Shown here: piece by piece, positions 6,317 to 13,911 of the stretch
Numbering within the stretch: the stretch's first letter is position 1
Layout of the letters: each line of letters starts with the position of its first letter
Assembly: GCA_964636895.1 (NCBI GenBank)
Contig: CAZWUW010000063.1
Coordinates: 1 to 17,017 of the forward strand
DNA from: CAZWUW01 sp964636895
GTDB taxonomy: Bacteria; Bacillota; Thermincolia; Thermincolales; CAZWUW01
Direction of reading: 5' to 3'
Length of the DNA: 17,017 nt
Translations under genes and position numbers: made by a program
The notes under the pieces: generated by a model
Database searches by the model: none
Told to the model about the DNA's origin: nothing
What the model saw: only the letters and a program-made list of their open reading frames with translations

Positions 6317-8893
6317 ATGTCTGAGCCGGAATTACTTGCCCCGGTGGGCAGCTGGGAAGCGCTTAAAGGAGCGGTGCAAAACGGTGCTGATGCTGTTTAC
6401 CTGGGGGGTAAAATGTTTAGCGCCCGTCAGTTTGCCGATAATTTTGACCGGGATGAATTGCTAAAGGCGGTGGAATATGCCCATATTCGCGGGGTAAAAA
6501 TATTTGTCACCGTAAATATTTTAGTGGCTGACCGGGAACTCCGTGAACTGGCGGATTATCTGCGGTATCTTTATGAAATCGGTGTTGACGCGGTAATTGT
6601 CCAGGATCTGGGGGTGGCCAGACTGGCCCGCAGGCTGCTGCCACAACTAGAACTGCATGCCAGTACTCAGATGACGATACATAACACGGCCGCGGTGCGG
6701 CTGATGCAGGAAATGGGTTTTCGGCGGGTGGTGCTGGCCCGTGAATTGTCACTGCAAGCCATTATTGAGATAAAAAAAACCACCGGGGCGGAATTAGAGG
6801 TCTTTATCCACGGAGCCCTGTGTATTTGTTACTCAGGTCAATGCCTGATGAGCAGCCTTATCGGCGGGCGGAGCGGTAATCGTGGCCGGTGTGCCCAGCC
6901 TTGCCGGCTGCCATATACACTGGTAAATGAAAAAGGAGCAGTGCTGGCTGCACCAGACAAGCTGGGCAGTCATCTGTTAAGTCCGCGGGACCTGAATCTG
7001 GTCCGGCATCTCCCGGAATTGACGGCTGCGGGGGTGGACTCCCTGAAAATTGAGGGCCGCATGAAAAAGCCGGAGTATGTGGCTACCGTGGTGAGAATTT
7101 ATCGGCAGGCGCTGCATCGCTCTCTGGCTCGCTCCCTGTCTATAGGTGAACCTGGTGGAAACCCTGATGAATTGGTTACCGATGAAGAGGAAAAACAACT
7201 GGCCCAGATTTTTAACCGGGAATTTACCACTGCTTACTTTACCGGCCGGCACGGCCAGGATATGATGAGTTATAAACGCCCAAACAACCGGGGCATCAGG
7301 TTGGGGCGGGTAGGACGTTATAACCGGGAAAATGGGCTGGTGGAGATTCAACTGGAAGATAAACTGCGCCTGGGTGATGGTATCGAGATATGGGTTACCG
7401 AAGGTGGACGTAAAGGCACCGAGGTAGGGAAAATCATCTTGGATGGCCAACCCGTTGAGGAGGCTGGGCCTGGGGATCGGGTTCAGATTTCGGTAGAAGG
7501 CCGGGTAAGAACCGGTGATCGGGTATTCAAGACCCATGATGTTGCTTTAATGCATGAGGCCAGGCAGACTTTCCTGTCACCGCAGGAAACCAAAAAGATT
7601 CCGCTGGATTTTAAAGTGACGGCGGAAATAGGCGGGCAGATGCAGATGACGGTGCGGGATGAAGCGAGCCGGGAGGTAATGGTACAAGGCACAATCACAT
7701 TGGTCAGGGCCGAAAAGAAGCCATTAACTGAGGAAGCGCTGCTGAGTCAACTGGATCGTTTAGGCAACACCCCTTTTGCTGTAAGCAAATTAGAAGCAGT
7801 TATAGAACCCGGAGTGATGGTACCATTAAGTGAGATTAACGATATCCGCCGGCGGGTAATAACCGGGTTGGAAGAATTGCGGATTGCGGAAAAACGGCCG
7901 CAACCTCTGCCGTCCGGCAGTTTTTCCGCTGCGGTGGATACCGTGCTGGACAGCCTGACCGGCACAGCAGCCAGACCAGGCGGTGTTTTTCACCCGCCGG
8001 TATTATCGGCCGCCGTCGGTAATTTGGCAGCTGTAAAGCAGGCGGTCAAAAACGGGGCGGCAGCAGTTTGCTACGGCGGCAGTGTTTTTACTCCCGGTGA
8101 AACCCGGCACCTAACGGACGAGGTGCTGCAGGCATTAGAAATATGTGTCCGGCAGGATGTAGTCTTAACCGTCCGTACCCCACGCATTGTTCAGGAGCAA
8201 GACTTGCCGTCGGTGCTGGCGTTGCTGGAACTGGCACAGGCGCATAACCTGGATTTGCTGACAGGCAATCTTGGTATATTGAGATTAGCGCGGGAGAAGG
8301 ATATCAGGCGGATTAAGGCAGATTTTTCCCTGAATACCTACAATAGCCAGGCTTTATTATGGCTAAAGGAGCAGGGGGTTGTACAGGCTACTCTGTCACC
8401 GGAACTTACTCTGGAACAGATAAGAGATATTGCGGTTAGCGGTTTGCTGCCGCTAGAAGCCCTGGTGCACGGGGCTGTGCCAATGATGGTGTCCGAACAT
8501 TGTGTTATCGGCAGTGTGCTTGGCAAGGCGGGTGAGCGGCAGTCCTGCGGCGGGCCCTGCACCGGTGAGCGGTACGGTCTGAAGGACCGGCTGGGGATAA
8601 TTTTTCCGCTGCGCACAGACCGCTACTGCCGTACTCATATATTTAATGCCCGGGAACTTTGTCTTTTGGAACACATAAAGCCTTTATGTCAGGCAGGAAT
8701 TAACACCTTAAGAGTTGAACTGGAAATAAATGATGCGGATTATACAGCTTTGGTGGTGGGTAGTTACCGCACAGAACTGGACAAATACATGCAAAATCCG
8801 GATAGGTATCAGCCACCGTCAGAAGACCACCCGTTATTGAAGGCCATGGGCGGGGTCTATACAAAGGGACATTATTATCGCGGGGTGCAATGA
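6317..8893 (+). CDS. U32 family protein with two U32-like modules (RNA hydroxylase type)
   Basis: An 858-residue cytoplasmic protein of the family labelled 'peptidase U32'. Characterised relatives (E. coli RlhA and TrhP, B. subtilis TrhP1/TrhP2) take part in prephenate-dependent hydroxylation of 23S rRNA or tRNA wobble uridine, so an RNA-modifying role is more likely than proteolysis. The N-terminal module begins ELLAPVGSWEALKGAVQNGADAVYLGG and contains the family signature EVFIHGALCICYSGQCLMS. Cys169, Cys176, Cys192 and Cys196 look like an iron-sulphur site. A middle region (about 290-520) resembles the collagenase-like domain added in long members. A second, diverged module from about 560 starts similarly (PPVLSAAVGNLAAVKQAVKNGAAAVCYGG) and has Cys729, Cys744, Cys748 and Cys771. 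The ATG at 6317 has AAAGGAGGG at 6301-6309; an earlier in-frame start at 6293 lacks a site. mutS2 begins 8 bases after the stop, suggesting co-transcription. Exact RNA target is unknown. Confidence 0.88.
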   Translation: MSEPELLAPVGSWEALKGAVQNGADAVYLGGKMFSARQFADNFDRDELLKAVEYAHIRGVKIFVTVNILVADRELRELADYLRYLYEIGVDAVIVQDLGVARLARRLLPQLELHASTQMTIHNTAAVRLMQEMGFRRVVLARELSLQAIIEIKKTTGAELEVFIHGALCICYSGQCLMSSLIGGRSGNRGRCAQPCRLPYTLVNEKGAVLAAPDKLGSHLLSPRDLNLVRHLPELTAAGVDSLKIEGRMKKPEYVATVVRIYRQALHRSLARSLSIGEPGGNPDELVTDEEEKQLAQIFNREFTTAYFTGRHGQDMMSYKRPNNRGIRLGRVGRYNRENGLVEIQLEDKLRLGDGIEIWVTEGGRKGTEVGKIILDGQPVEEAGPGDRVQISVEGRVRTGDRVFKTHDVALMHEARQTFLSPQETKKIPLDFKVTAEIGGQMQMTVRDEASREVMVQGTITLVRAEKKPLTEEALLSQLDRLGNTPFAVSKLEAVIEPGVMVPLSEINDIRRRVITGLEELRIAEKRPQPLPSGSFSAAVDTVLDSLTGTAARPGGVFHPPVLSAAVGNLAAVKQAVKNGAAAVCYGGSVFTPGETRHLTDEVLQALEICVRQDVVLTVRTPRIVQEQDLPSVLALLELAQAHNLDLLTGNLGILRLAREKDIRRIKADFSLNTYNSQALLWLKEQGVVQATLSPELTLEQIRDIAVSGLLPLEALVHGAVPMMVSEHCVIGSVLGKAGERQSCGGPCTGERYGLKDRLGIIFPLRTDRYCRTHIFNARELCLLEHIKPLCQAGINTLRVELEINDADYTALVVGSYRTELDKYMQNPDRYQPPSEDHPLLKAMGGVYTKGHYYRGVQ

Positions 8894-8900
8894 AAGGTTG

Positions 8901-11264
8901 ATGGGTTTGGATCAACGGATGTTACAGCGTATAGAATACGATAAAGTAATAGATATGCTGGTAGCCTGCGCTACTTTTACACCCGGCAAAGAACTGGCCT
9001 CGGCCTTGCTGCCGGCTGTTGACCTGCCAACAGTGGCAAAAAGACAGCAGGAGACTACGGAGGCCAAGGAAATCTTGCGCAAAGAGCCGGACCTGCCACT
9101 GGGTGGACTGAAAGATATTCGTAAAGTTTTACACAAAGTGGATTTGGGTGCCGTCCTGGAACCATATGAATTGCTCGAGGTGGCGGATACCCTGCGGGCT
9201 GCCCGGCGGCTCAGAAAATTCTTTTTGAATAAACAAGAACAGTACCCAATTATCGGGGGCATGTCTGCTAGTCTGACAGTTTATCATGAGGTAGAAGAGA
9301 AAATTGAGCAGGCTATTGACGCTGCGGGGGAAATTGGCGATAAGGCTTCACCAGAATTAAGGTCCTTAAGGTCAAAAAGCCGGGATCTGCATGCCGGAAT
9401 TAAAGAAAAGCTGGACCAGATTATCCGTTCGGCGGAATATCAAAAATATTTACAGGAATTTATTGTGACCCAGCGGGCTGACCGTTATGTGGTGCCCGTT
9501 AAGCAGGAGTACCGGGGGCAGTTCCCCGGTATTGTTCATGACCAGTCGGCCAGCGGTGCTACGCTATTCATCGAACCTATGGCGGTAGTGGAGAAGAACA
9601 ATGAGCTGCGGCGGCTGGCCGCAGAAGAAAAACAGGAAATTCTCCGCATTTTGACCATGCTGACCAATTTAGTACGGGCTGCAGGGGACGGCGTAGCTGC
9701 CAATCTGGAGCTTTTGGCCCGGCTGGACTTTATCTTTGCCCGGGGCCGGCTAAGCGCCAAAATGGATGGTGGGGCACCCAGGCTGAATGACCAGCGCCGC
9801 CTTTGTCTGAAGGGGGCCCGGCATCCCCTGATTCCTGGCAAGGCAGTGCCTGTCAGTGTACATCTTGGTCAGGGATTTCATATTTTGGTAATTACCGGTC
9901 CTAATACCGGCGGTAAGACGGTAGCTTTGAAAACAGTAGGACTATTAACCGCCATGGCCCAGGCCGGCCTCCATATTCCGGCGGAGACGGGCAGCGAAGT
10001 GGGCGTGTTCAGGCAATTATTCGCGGATATAGGCGATGAACAAAGTATTGAACAGTCGTTGAGTACTTTTTCCGGGCATTTGACGAACGTAGTCCGGATA
10101 CTGACAGAGGTAGACCGGGATGCACTGGTCTTGATGGACGAGCTGGGCTCCGGTACAGATCCGGTAGAGGGTGCCGCTCTGGCTATGGCTATCCTGGAAT
10201 ACCTGGACGAACGGCAGGTTTGCACCATCGCCACTACCCATTACAGCGAACTGAAGGTATTTGCTTTTAACCGGCCGGGGGTGGAAAATGCCTCCGTAGA
10301 GTTTGATACCAAAACTTTACGTCCTACATATCGGTTGCTTATCGGTCAGCCAGGCAGCAGCAGTGCTTTTGAAATTGCCGCCCGGTTAGGGCTGAACCTC
10401 TCTGTGATTGACCGGGCTAAGAGCTTGCTGACCAAAGAAGATAAAGAAGTGGCTGAACTAATCAGAGAATTGGAAGAAAACCGGCGGCTGGTCGGGGAGG
10501 AAAGGGCACAAGCCGCCATGCTGCGGCAGCAGGCGGAAGATTTACATAAAGAGTATAACGTTGCTGTTTGTTCTATCCGGGAAAAAAAGTCCCAAGTATT
10601 GGCGGAAGCTAACAGCGAGGCGGCGGCAATCTTGAAAAAAGCCCGGCTGGAAGCCGAAGAGGCTATAAATAAGGTCAAGGAAGCCCTGACCGACGCCGCA
10701 CGGGAAGGGTTATTGCAGGCCCAACAGGCGCGCGCCGGGATCAGGGATGTGCAATCGGCATATGAAGAAAAAGTTGCTGCTGTTGTAGCCGGCAAATACG
10801 GCCCGCCACCAAAGCGGGTGCTGCCAGGGGATACGGTTTTTTTGCCTAAATATAATCAAAAAGGCCATGTCACGGCTAGTGGCGAAGATGGTCAAATTAC
10901 GGTTCAGGTAGGCATTATGAAGCTTACGGTCTCTATTGATGAGGTAAGGTTGGCGCAAGAGGAACGGACGGTGCGCGAGACCTCGTCAGCCGCCCGGGTA
11001 ATGGCCGCTAAGACCAAAGATTTTAGCACGGAAATTGATTTGCGTGGGCTTTTGGTGGATGAAGCCTTAGAACAGGTGGAAAAATACCTGGATGATGCCT
11101 TTTTGAGCGGTGTCCCGCAGGTTTATCTGATACACGGCAAAGGTACCGGCGCTTTGCGAAAAGCCATTAGCAGCATGTTGGCGCAAAACCGGCACGTAAA
11201 AACATACCGCCCCGGCCAATATGGCGAAGGCGGTATGGGGGTTACGGTAGTAGAAATTAAATAA
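8901..11264 (+). CDS. mutS2: MutS2: MutS-like ATPase with C-terminal Smr domain
   Basis: A 787-residue MutS paralogue lacking the mismatch-reading N-terminal domains. MutS2 proteins suppress recombination, and in B. subtilis MutS2 is reported to act on collided ribosomes. A clamp/core region is followed by the ABC-type ATPase: Walker A GPNTGGKT at 333-340, and LVLMDELGSGTDP with Asp413-Glu414 as Walker B. A long Glu/Lys/Ala-rich coiled coil follows at about 510-640. A KOW-like stretch (GDTVFLPKYNQKGHV) comes next, then the Smr nuclease-like domain with EIDLRG (713-716) and HGKGTG (745-750). Length is normal. The start is uncertain: ATG 8901 gives the usual family N-terminus (MGLDQRMLQRIEYDKV), but the AAAGG at 8893-8897 is unusually close. 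TTG 8898 or ATG 8919 are alternatives. The gene is tightly linked to U32 upstream and convergent with the PBP gene, 4 bases between stops. Confidence 0.95.
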   Translation: MGLDQRMLQRIEYDKVIDMLVACATFTPGKELASALLPAVDLPTVAKRQQETTEAKEILRKEPDLPLGGLKDIRKVLHKVDLGAVLEPYELLEVADTLRAARRLRKFFLNKQEQYPIIGGMSASLTVYHEVEEKIEQAIDAAGEIGDKASPELRSLRSKSRDLHAGIKEKLDQIIRSAEYQKYLQEFIVTQRADRYVVPVKQEYRGQFPGIVHDQSASGATLFIEPMAVVEKNNELRRLAAEEKQEILRILTMLTNLVRAAGDGVAANLELLARLDFIFARGRLSAKMDGGAPRLNDQRRLCLKGARHPLIPGKAVPVSVHLGQGFHILVITGPNTGGKTVALKTVGLLTAMAQAGLHIPAETGSEVGVFRQLFADIGDEQSIEQSLSTFSGHLTNVVRILTEVDRDALVLMDELGSGTDPVEGAALAMAILEYLDERQVCTIATTHYSELKVFAFNRPGVENASVEFDTKTLRPTYRLLIGQPGSSSAFEIAARLGLNLSVIDRAKSLLTKEDKEVAELIRELEENRRLVGEERAQAAMLRQQAEDLHKEYNVAVCSIREKKSQVLAEANSEAAAILKKARLEAEEAINKVKEALTDAAREGLLQAQQARAGIRDVQSAYEEKVAAVVAGKYGPPPKRVLPGDTVFLPKYNQKGHVTASGEDGQITVQVGIMKLTVSIDEVRLAQEERTVRETSSAARVMAAKTKDFSTEIDLRGLLVDEALEQVEKYLDDAFLSGVPQVYLIHGKGTGALRKAISSMLAQNRHVKTYRPGQYGEGGMGVTVVEIK
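11198..11237 (-). terminator. Minus-strand terminator of the PBP gene, inside mutS2
   Basis: Read on the minus strand, CATACCGCC (11237-11229) pairs perfectly with GGCGGTATG (11211-11203) across a 17-base loop that can form a further small stem. The 3' arm is immediately followed by TTTTT (11202-11198). It begins 31 bases after the PBP stop codon. The whole element lies within codons for the C-terminal end of MutS2 (around YRPGQYGEGGMG). Confidence 0.75.
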
Positions 11265-11268
11265 GCTT

Positions 11269-13710
11269 TTATTCGGTATTAACTTCTCCGGGCTGCACCA
11301 ACCCCGTTCTTTCCGGTACCGCCGGCGTTGGCGGCTCTTTTATTTTGACCTCGTGTTCGGGAATAGGACAGTTTTCGGTAGGATTGAGTCCGTTGGTAAT
11401 GTTTTGGTAACTGACTGATGCGTTGGGGCAGCCGCCTTCCTCATCGGTACCGGCTATGTTTGCCAGGTAAAGCATGCCGCCATGGGTAGGATCTGTGCAA
11501 ACCGGTGTACCCGCCGGCTTGGTGCCCGGACCATGCATCGTGCAGGTTTGGGTTGGCACGGCATCTTTGTCTTTTTTGGCGTCTTTGACGAAGGAACGGG
11601 AAACTTTTTCCGGACAATATTCGTTAGGAAGCTGGTTGGATTCCGGACAAACCTCCACTAAAACGTGAACATCACAAACTGATTTAGGCACTTTACCTTT
11701 AGCAAACCATTCTGTGACCAGGTCACCTTTAGGGCAGTTGGGGCCAGGTTGGTCACCTGACTTGGAACAGACGGTGTATCTGACCAGTCCTTGCGGACCA
11801 TTGAACTCTTTGACCGGAACGTCTTTTAAAGCTGTGGACATAACTTCTTTCCATATCTTAGCGGGATAACTGCCGCCTGTGACACCGCGCATGGGTGTGG
11901 GGTTATCGTGCCCCATCCAAACTACACCCACCAGTTCCGGCGTGTAGCCGGCAAACCAGGCATCTTTGTAGTCGCTGGTGGTACCGGTTTTGCCGGCTAC
12001 CGGTCTTTTACCCAGCGCTGCTTTGGTACCGGTGCCGCCCTTTACAACGGATTGCATCATATCAGTAACCAGGAAAGCGGTGGTTTCGTTCATGGCCACC
12101 TTTTTTTGGGGTTTAAAATGATTTTCATCCAGCAGTACATTGTTACGGTCAGTTACTTTGGTTATTGCTACCGGTTGCACATAAATGCCTTTGTTGGCAA
12201 AGGTACCGAAGGCACCGGCCAGTTCCAAAGGTTTTACCCCTTGGGTCAGGCCGCCCAGGGCAATGCTTAGGTTTTCATCATTCCTTTTGGCATTATCTTT
12301 GCTGCTTACCAAAGTGGTAATACCCAGTTTTTTGACAAAATTAATGGATTTAGTAATACCGGTGTCTTTAAGGATATTGACGGCAGGGATGTTATAAGAA
12401 TGGGTGACGGCAGTACGGTAGGTGACGATACCGTGATAAGCGCCATCGTAGTTTTTAAAGGTTTTGGAGCCAATTTTAAGCGGCAGGTCCTCAACGGAGC
12501 TGGCCGGACTCTCGCCATTTTCAATGGCCGGGCCATAGGCGACCACCGGCTTAAAAGCTGAACCCGGCTGGCGGGTCGCATCCGTAGCACGGTTGAATTG
12601 CAGTTTCTGACTATGGTCCCGTCCGCCCACCAGGGCTTTAATGTGTCCTGTTTGTGGATCAAGTACCACAACAGCAGCCTGGGGCTGGGCTACACCGTTT
12701 TTATCAGGTTTGGTTTTGGGAAAATTTTTATTATTGGCCAATGCTTTTTCAGCAGCGGCTTGAATCACTGGATCCATGGTGGTAAATACTTTCAGGCCAC
12801 CTTTATAAACCTTATGTTCACCATATTTTTCAAGCAGCTTGTCGGTTACATAGTCTACAAAATACGGGTACGGGTATTTATCTATGTTTTTGGCTTTGGT
12901 ACCGTTAAGTACGATTTCTGCCTGTTGGGCGGCGGCAGCTTCCGATGCCGAAGCAAATTTGTTTTCAGCCATCTGGGCAAGCACAATATTACGGCGTTTG
13001 CGGGCGCTTTCAGGGTTCTTGAAGGGCGAGTAGTTATTGGGCGCTTTGGGCAAGCCGGCCAGTAGCGCAGCTTCTTGCAGGGACAAACTATCAACACTTT
13101 TACCAAAATAAACCTGGGCCGCACTCTGGATACCATAGGCACCTTCACCAAAATATATCCGGTTAAGGTACATTTCAAACAACTGGTCTTTGGTGTACTT
13201 CCGTTCAAGTTGAATGGCGATAGAGGCTTCCTGAATTTTGCGTTTCAGGCTCTTTTCGGGATTTAGAAAAGCTATTTTCGCTAACTGCTGGGTAATTGTA
13301 CTGGCCCCTTGGGCGGCGTAGCCGGCTTTAACATCGGCAATGGCCGCACCGATAATACGTTTTATATCAAGGCCGCCATGGTCATAAAACCGTACATCTT
13401 CTATGGCCAGAAAAGAATTTCTGACGCGCAGCGGAATCTGTTCTAACTGTACCGGCACCCGGTTTTCCACATAAATACTGGTAATTAGTTTCCCGTCTTT
13501 ATCATATATGTATGACGGCAGGTTAGGTTCTAAAGCCTTTGGGTCCCATGCGGGCATATCCTTCAGGCTGCCCACAACCAGGCCGGCCACCGAGCCGCCA
13601 GCCACCAGTAGCAAAAAAACCAGCACTACAATGGCAAAACGTAAGGCATTCAACTTTTTCTTCTTCTTCTTTCTATTATTAACTCTTGAACCGTTTTCGT
13701 TTTCTCCCAT
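11269..13710 (-). CDS. Class A penicillin-binding protein (glycosyltransferase/transpeptidase, PBP1A type)
   Basis: This bifunctional peptidoglycan synthase (813 residues) polymerises lipid II and crosslinks stem peptides outside the membrane. A short basic cytoplasmic tail containing six consecutive Lys precedes one membrane anchor (about 23-47). The GT51 domain has Glu104 in AIEDVRFYDHGG, then GASTITQQLAK and EMYLNRIYFGEGAYG. The transpeptidase has Ser384 and Lys387 in PGSAFKP, HSYN at 437-440 and AGKTGTTSD with KTG at 574-576, so both sites look intact. After about residue 640 comes a ~170-residue extension with about ten Cys in short spacers, ending in a Pro/Thr/Glu-rich tail. This is longer than in minimal PBPs and could form extracellular disulphides. 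Start: ATG at 13710 with GGGGAGG 11 bases upstream; a TTG at 13719 is too close to that site. A divergent promoter lies upstream. Whether it is ponA or another pbp is not decidable here. Confidence 0.94.
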   Translation of the reverse strand: MGENENGSRVNNRKKKKKKLNALRFAIVVLVFLLLVAGGSVAGLVVGSLKDMPAWDPKALEPNLPSYIYDKDGKLITSIYVENRVPVQLEQIPLRVRNSFLAIEDVRFYDHGGLDIKRIIGAAIADVKAGYAAQGASTITQQLAKIAFLNPEKSLKRKIQEASIAIQLERKYTKDQLFEMYLNRIYFGEGAYGIQSAAQVYFGKSVDSLSLQEAALLAGLPKAPNNYSPFKNPESARKRRNIVLAQMAENKFASASEAAAAQQAEIVLNGTKAKNIDKYPYPYFVDYVTDKLLEKYGEHKVYKGGLKVFTTMDPVIQAAAEKALANNKNFPKTKPDKNGVAQPQAAVVVLDPQTGHIKALVGGRDHSQKLQFNRATDATRQPGSAFKPVVAYGPAIENGESPASSVEDLPLKIGSKTFKNYDGAYHGIVTYRTAVTHSYNIPAVNILKDTGITKSINFVKKLGITTLVSSKDNAKRNDENLSIALGGLTQGVKPLELAGAFGTFANKGIYVQPVAITKVTDRNNVLLDENHFKPQKKVAMNETTAFLVTDMMQSVVKGGTGTKAALGKRPVAGKTGTTSDYKDAWFAGYTPELVGVVWMGHDNPTPMRGVTGGSYPAKIWKEVMSTALKDVPVKEFNGPQGLVRYTVCSKSGDQPGPNCPKGDLVTEWFAKGKVPKSVCDVHVLVEVCPESNQLPNEYCPEKVSRSFVKDAKKDKDAVPTQTCTMHGPGTKPAGTPVCTDPTHGGMLYLANIAGTDEEGGCPNASVSYQNITNGLNPTENCPIPEHEVKIKEPPTPAVPERTGLVQPGEVNTE
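11319..11345 (+). terminator. Possible plus-strand terminator of mutS2, inside the PBP gene
   Basis: CCGCC (11319-11323) and GGCGG (11330-11334) form a short G+C-rich stem with a 6-base loop, followed by CTCTTTTATTTT. It starts 55 bases after the mutS2 stop and lies in codons for the Pro-rich tail of the PBP. The stem is only 5 bp and the T run is interrupted, so support is modest. Confidence 0.4.
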
Positions 13711-13751
13711 GTGGGACAAGACCTCCCCTGGATAGAAAGTATATTACCACG

Positions 13752-13780
13752 ATTATAACATAAAAGGTTGTGCAAGTTAA
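13752..13780 (-). promoter_or_regulatory. Promoter for the PBP gene
   Basis: On the minus strand a perfect TATAAT (13757-13752) is preceded by TGT, giving the extended -10 pattern TGnTATAAT. With a 17-base spacer there is TTAACT at 13780-13775, a moderate -35 match. It lies about 40 bases before the PBP start codon, a normal distance for a vegetative sigma-A promoter. Confidence 0.65.
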
Positions 13781-13807
13781 ACAAATTTCGCCTAAATCTG
13801 CGTTCGG

Positions 13808-13836
13808 TTGCAGTCCGGACGGGCTTTTGCTATACT
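13808..13836 (+). promoter_or_regulatory. Promoter for tyrS
   Basis: TTGCAG (13808-13813) and TATACT (13831-13836) are separated by exactly 17 bases, and TGC directly before the -10 gives an extended -10. Transcription would begin near 13843, leaving a leader of about 70 bases. That leader is too short for a T-box and contains no T-box consensus, so this tyrS seems not to be under tRNA-sensing attenuation. Confidence 0.72.
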
Positions 13837-13911
13837 ATAATGAGGTAATCGTATCATATAAATATATGCCGGCTTGATGCTAGGTAGAACAGCAGGAAGG
13901 GGAATCGGGAG

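Noticed and set aside
6977..7537. 186-codon open frame on the minus strand
   Set aside because: It lies wholly inside the U32 coding sequence, has no ribosome binding site and no recognisable motif; long antisense frames are expected in such codon usage.
10346..10795. 149-codon open frame on the minus strand opposite the mutS2 coiled coil
   Set aside because: Ser/Ala/Arg-rich low-complexity product typical of the complement of Glu/Lys/Ala coiled-coil codons; no start signal.
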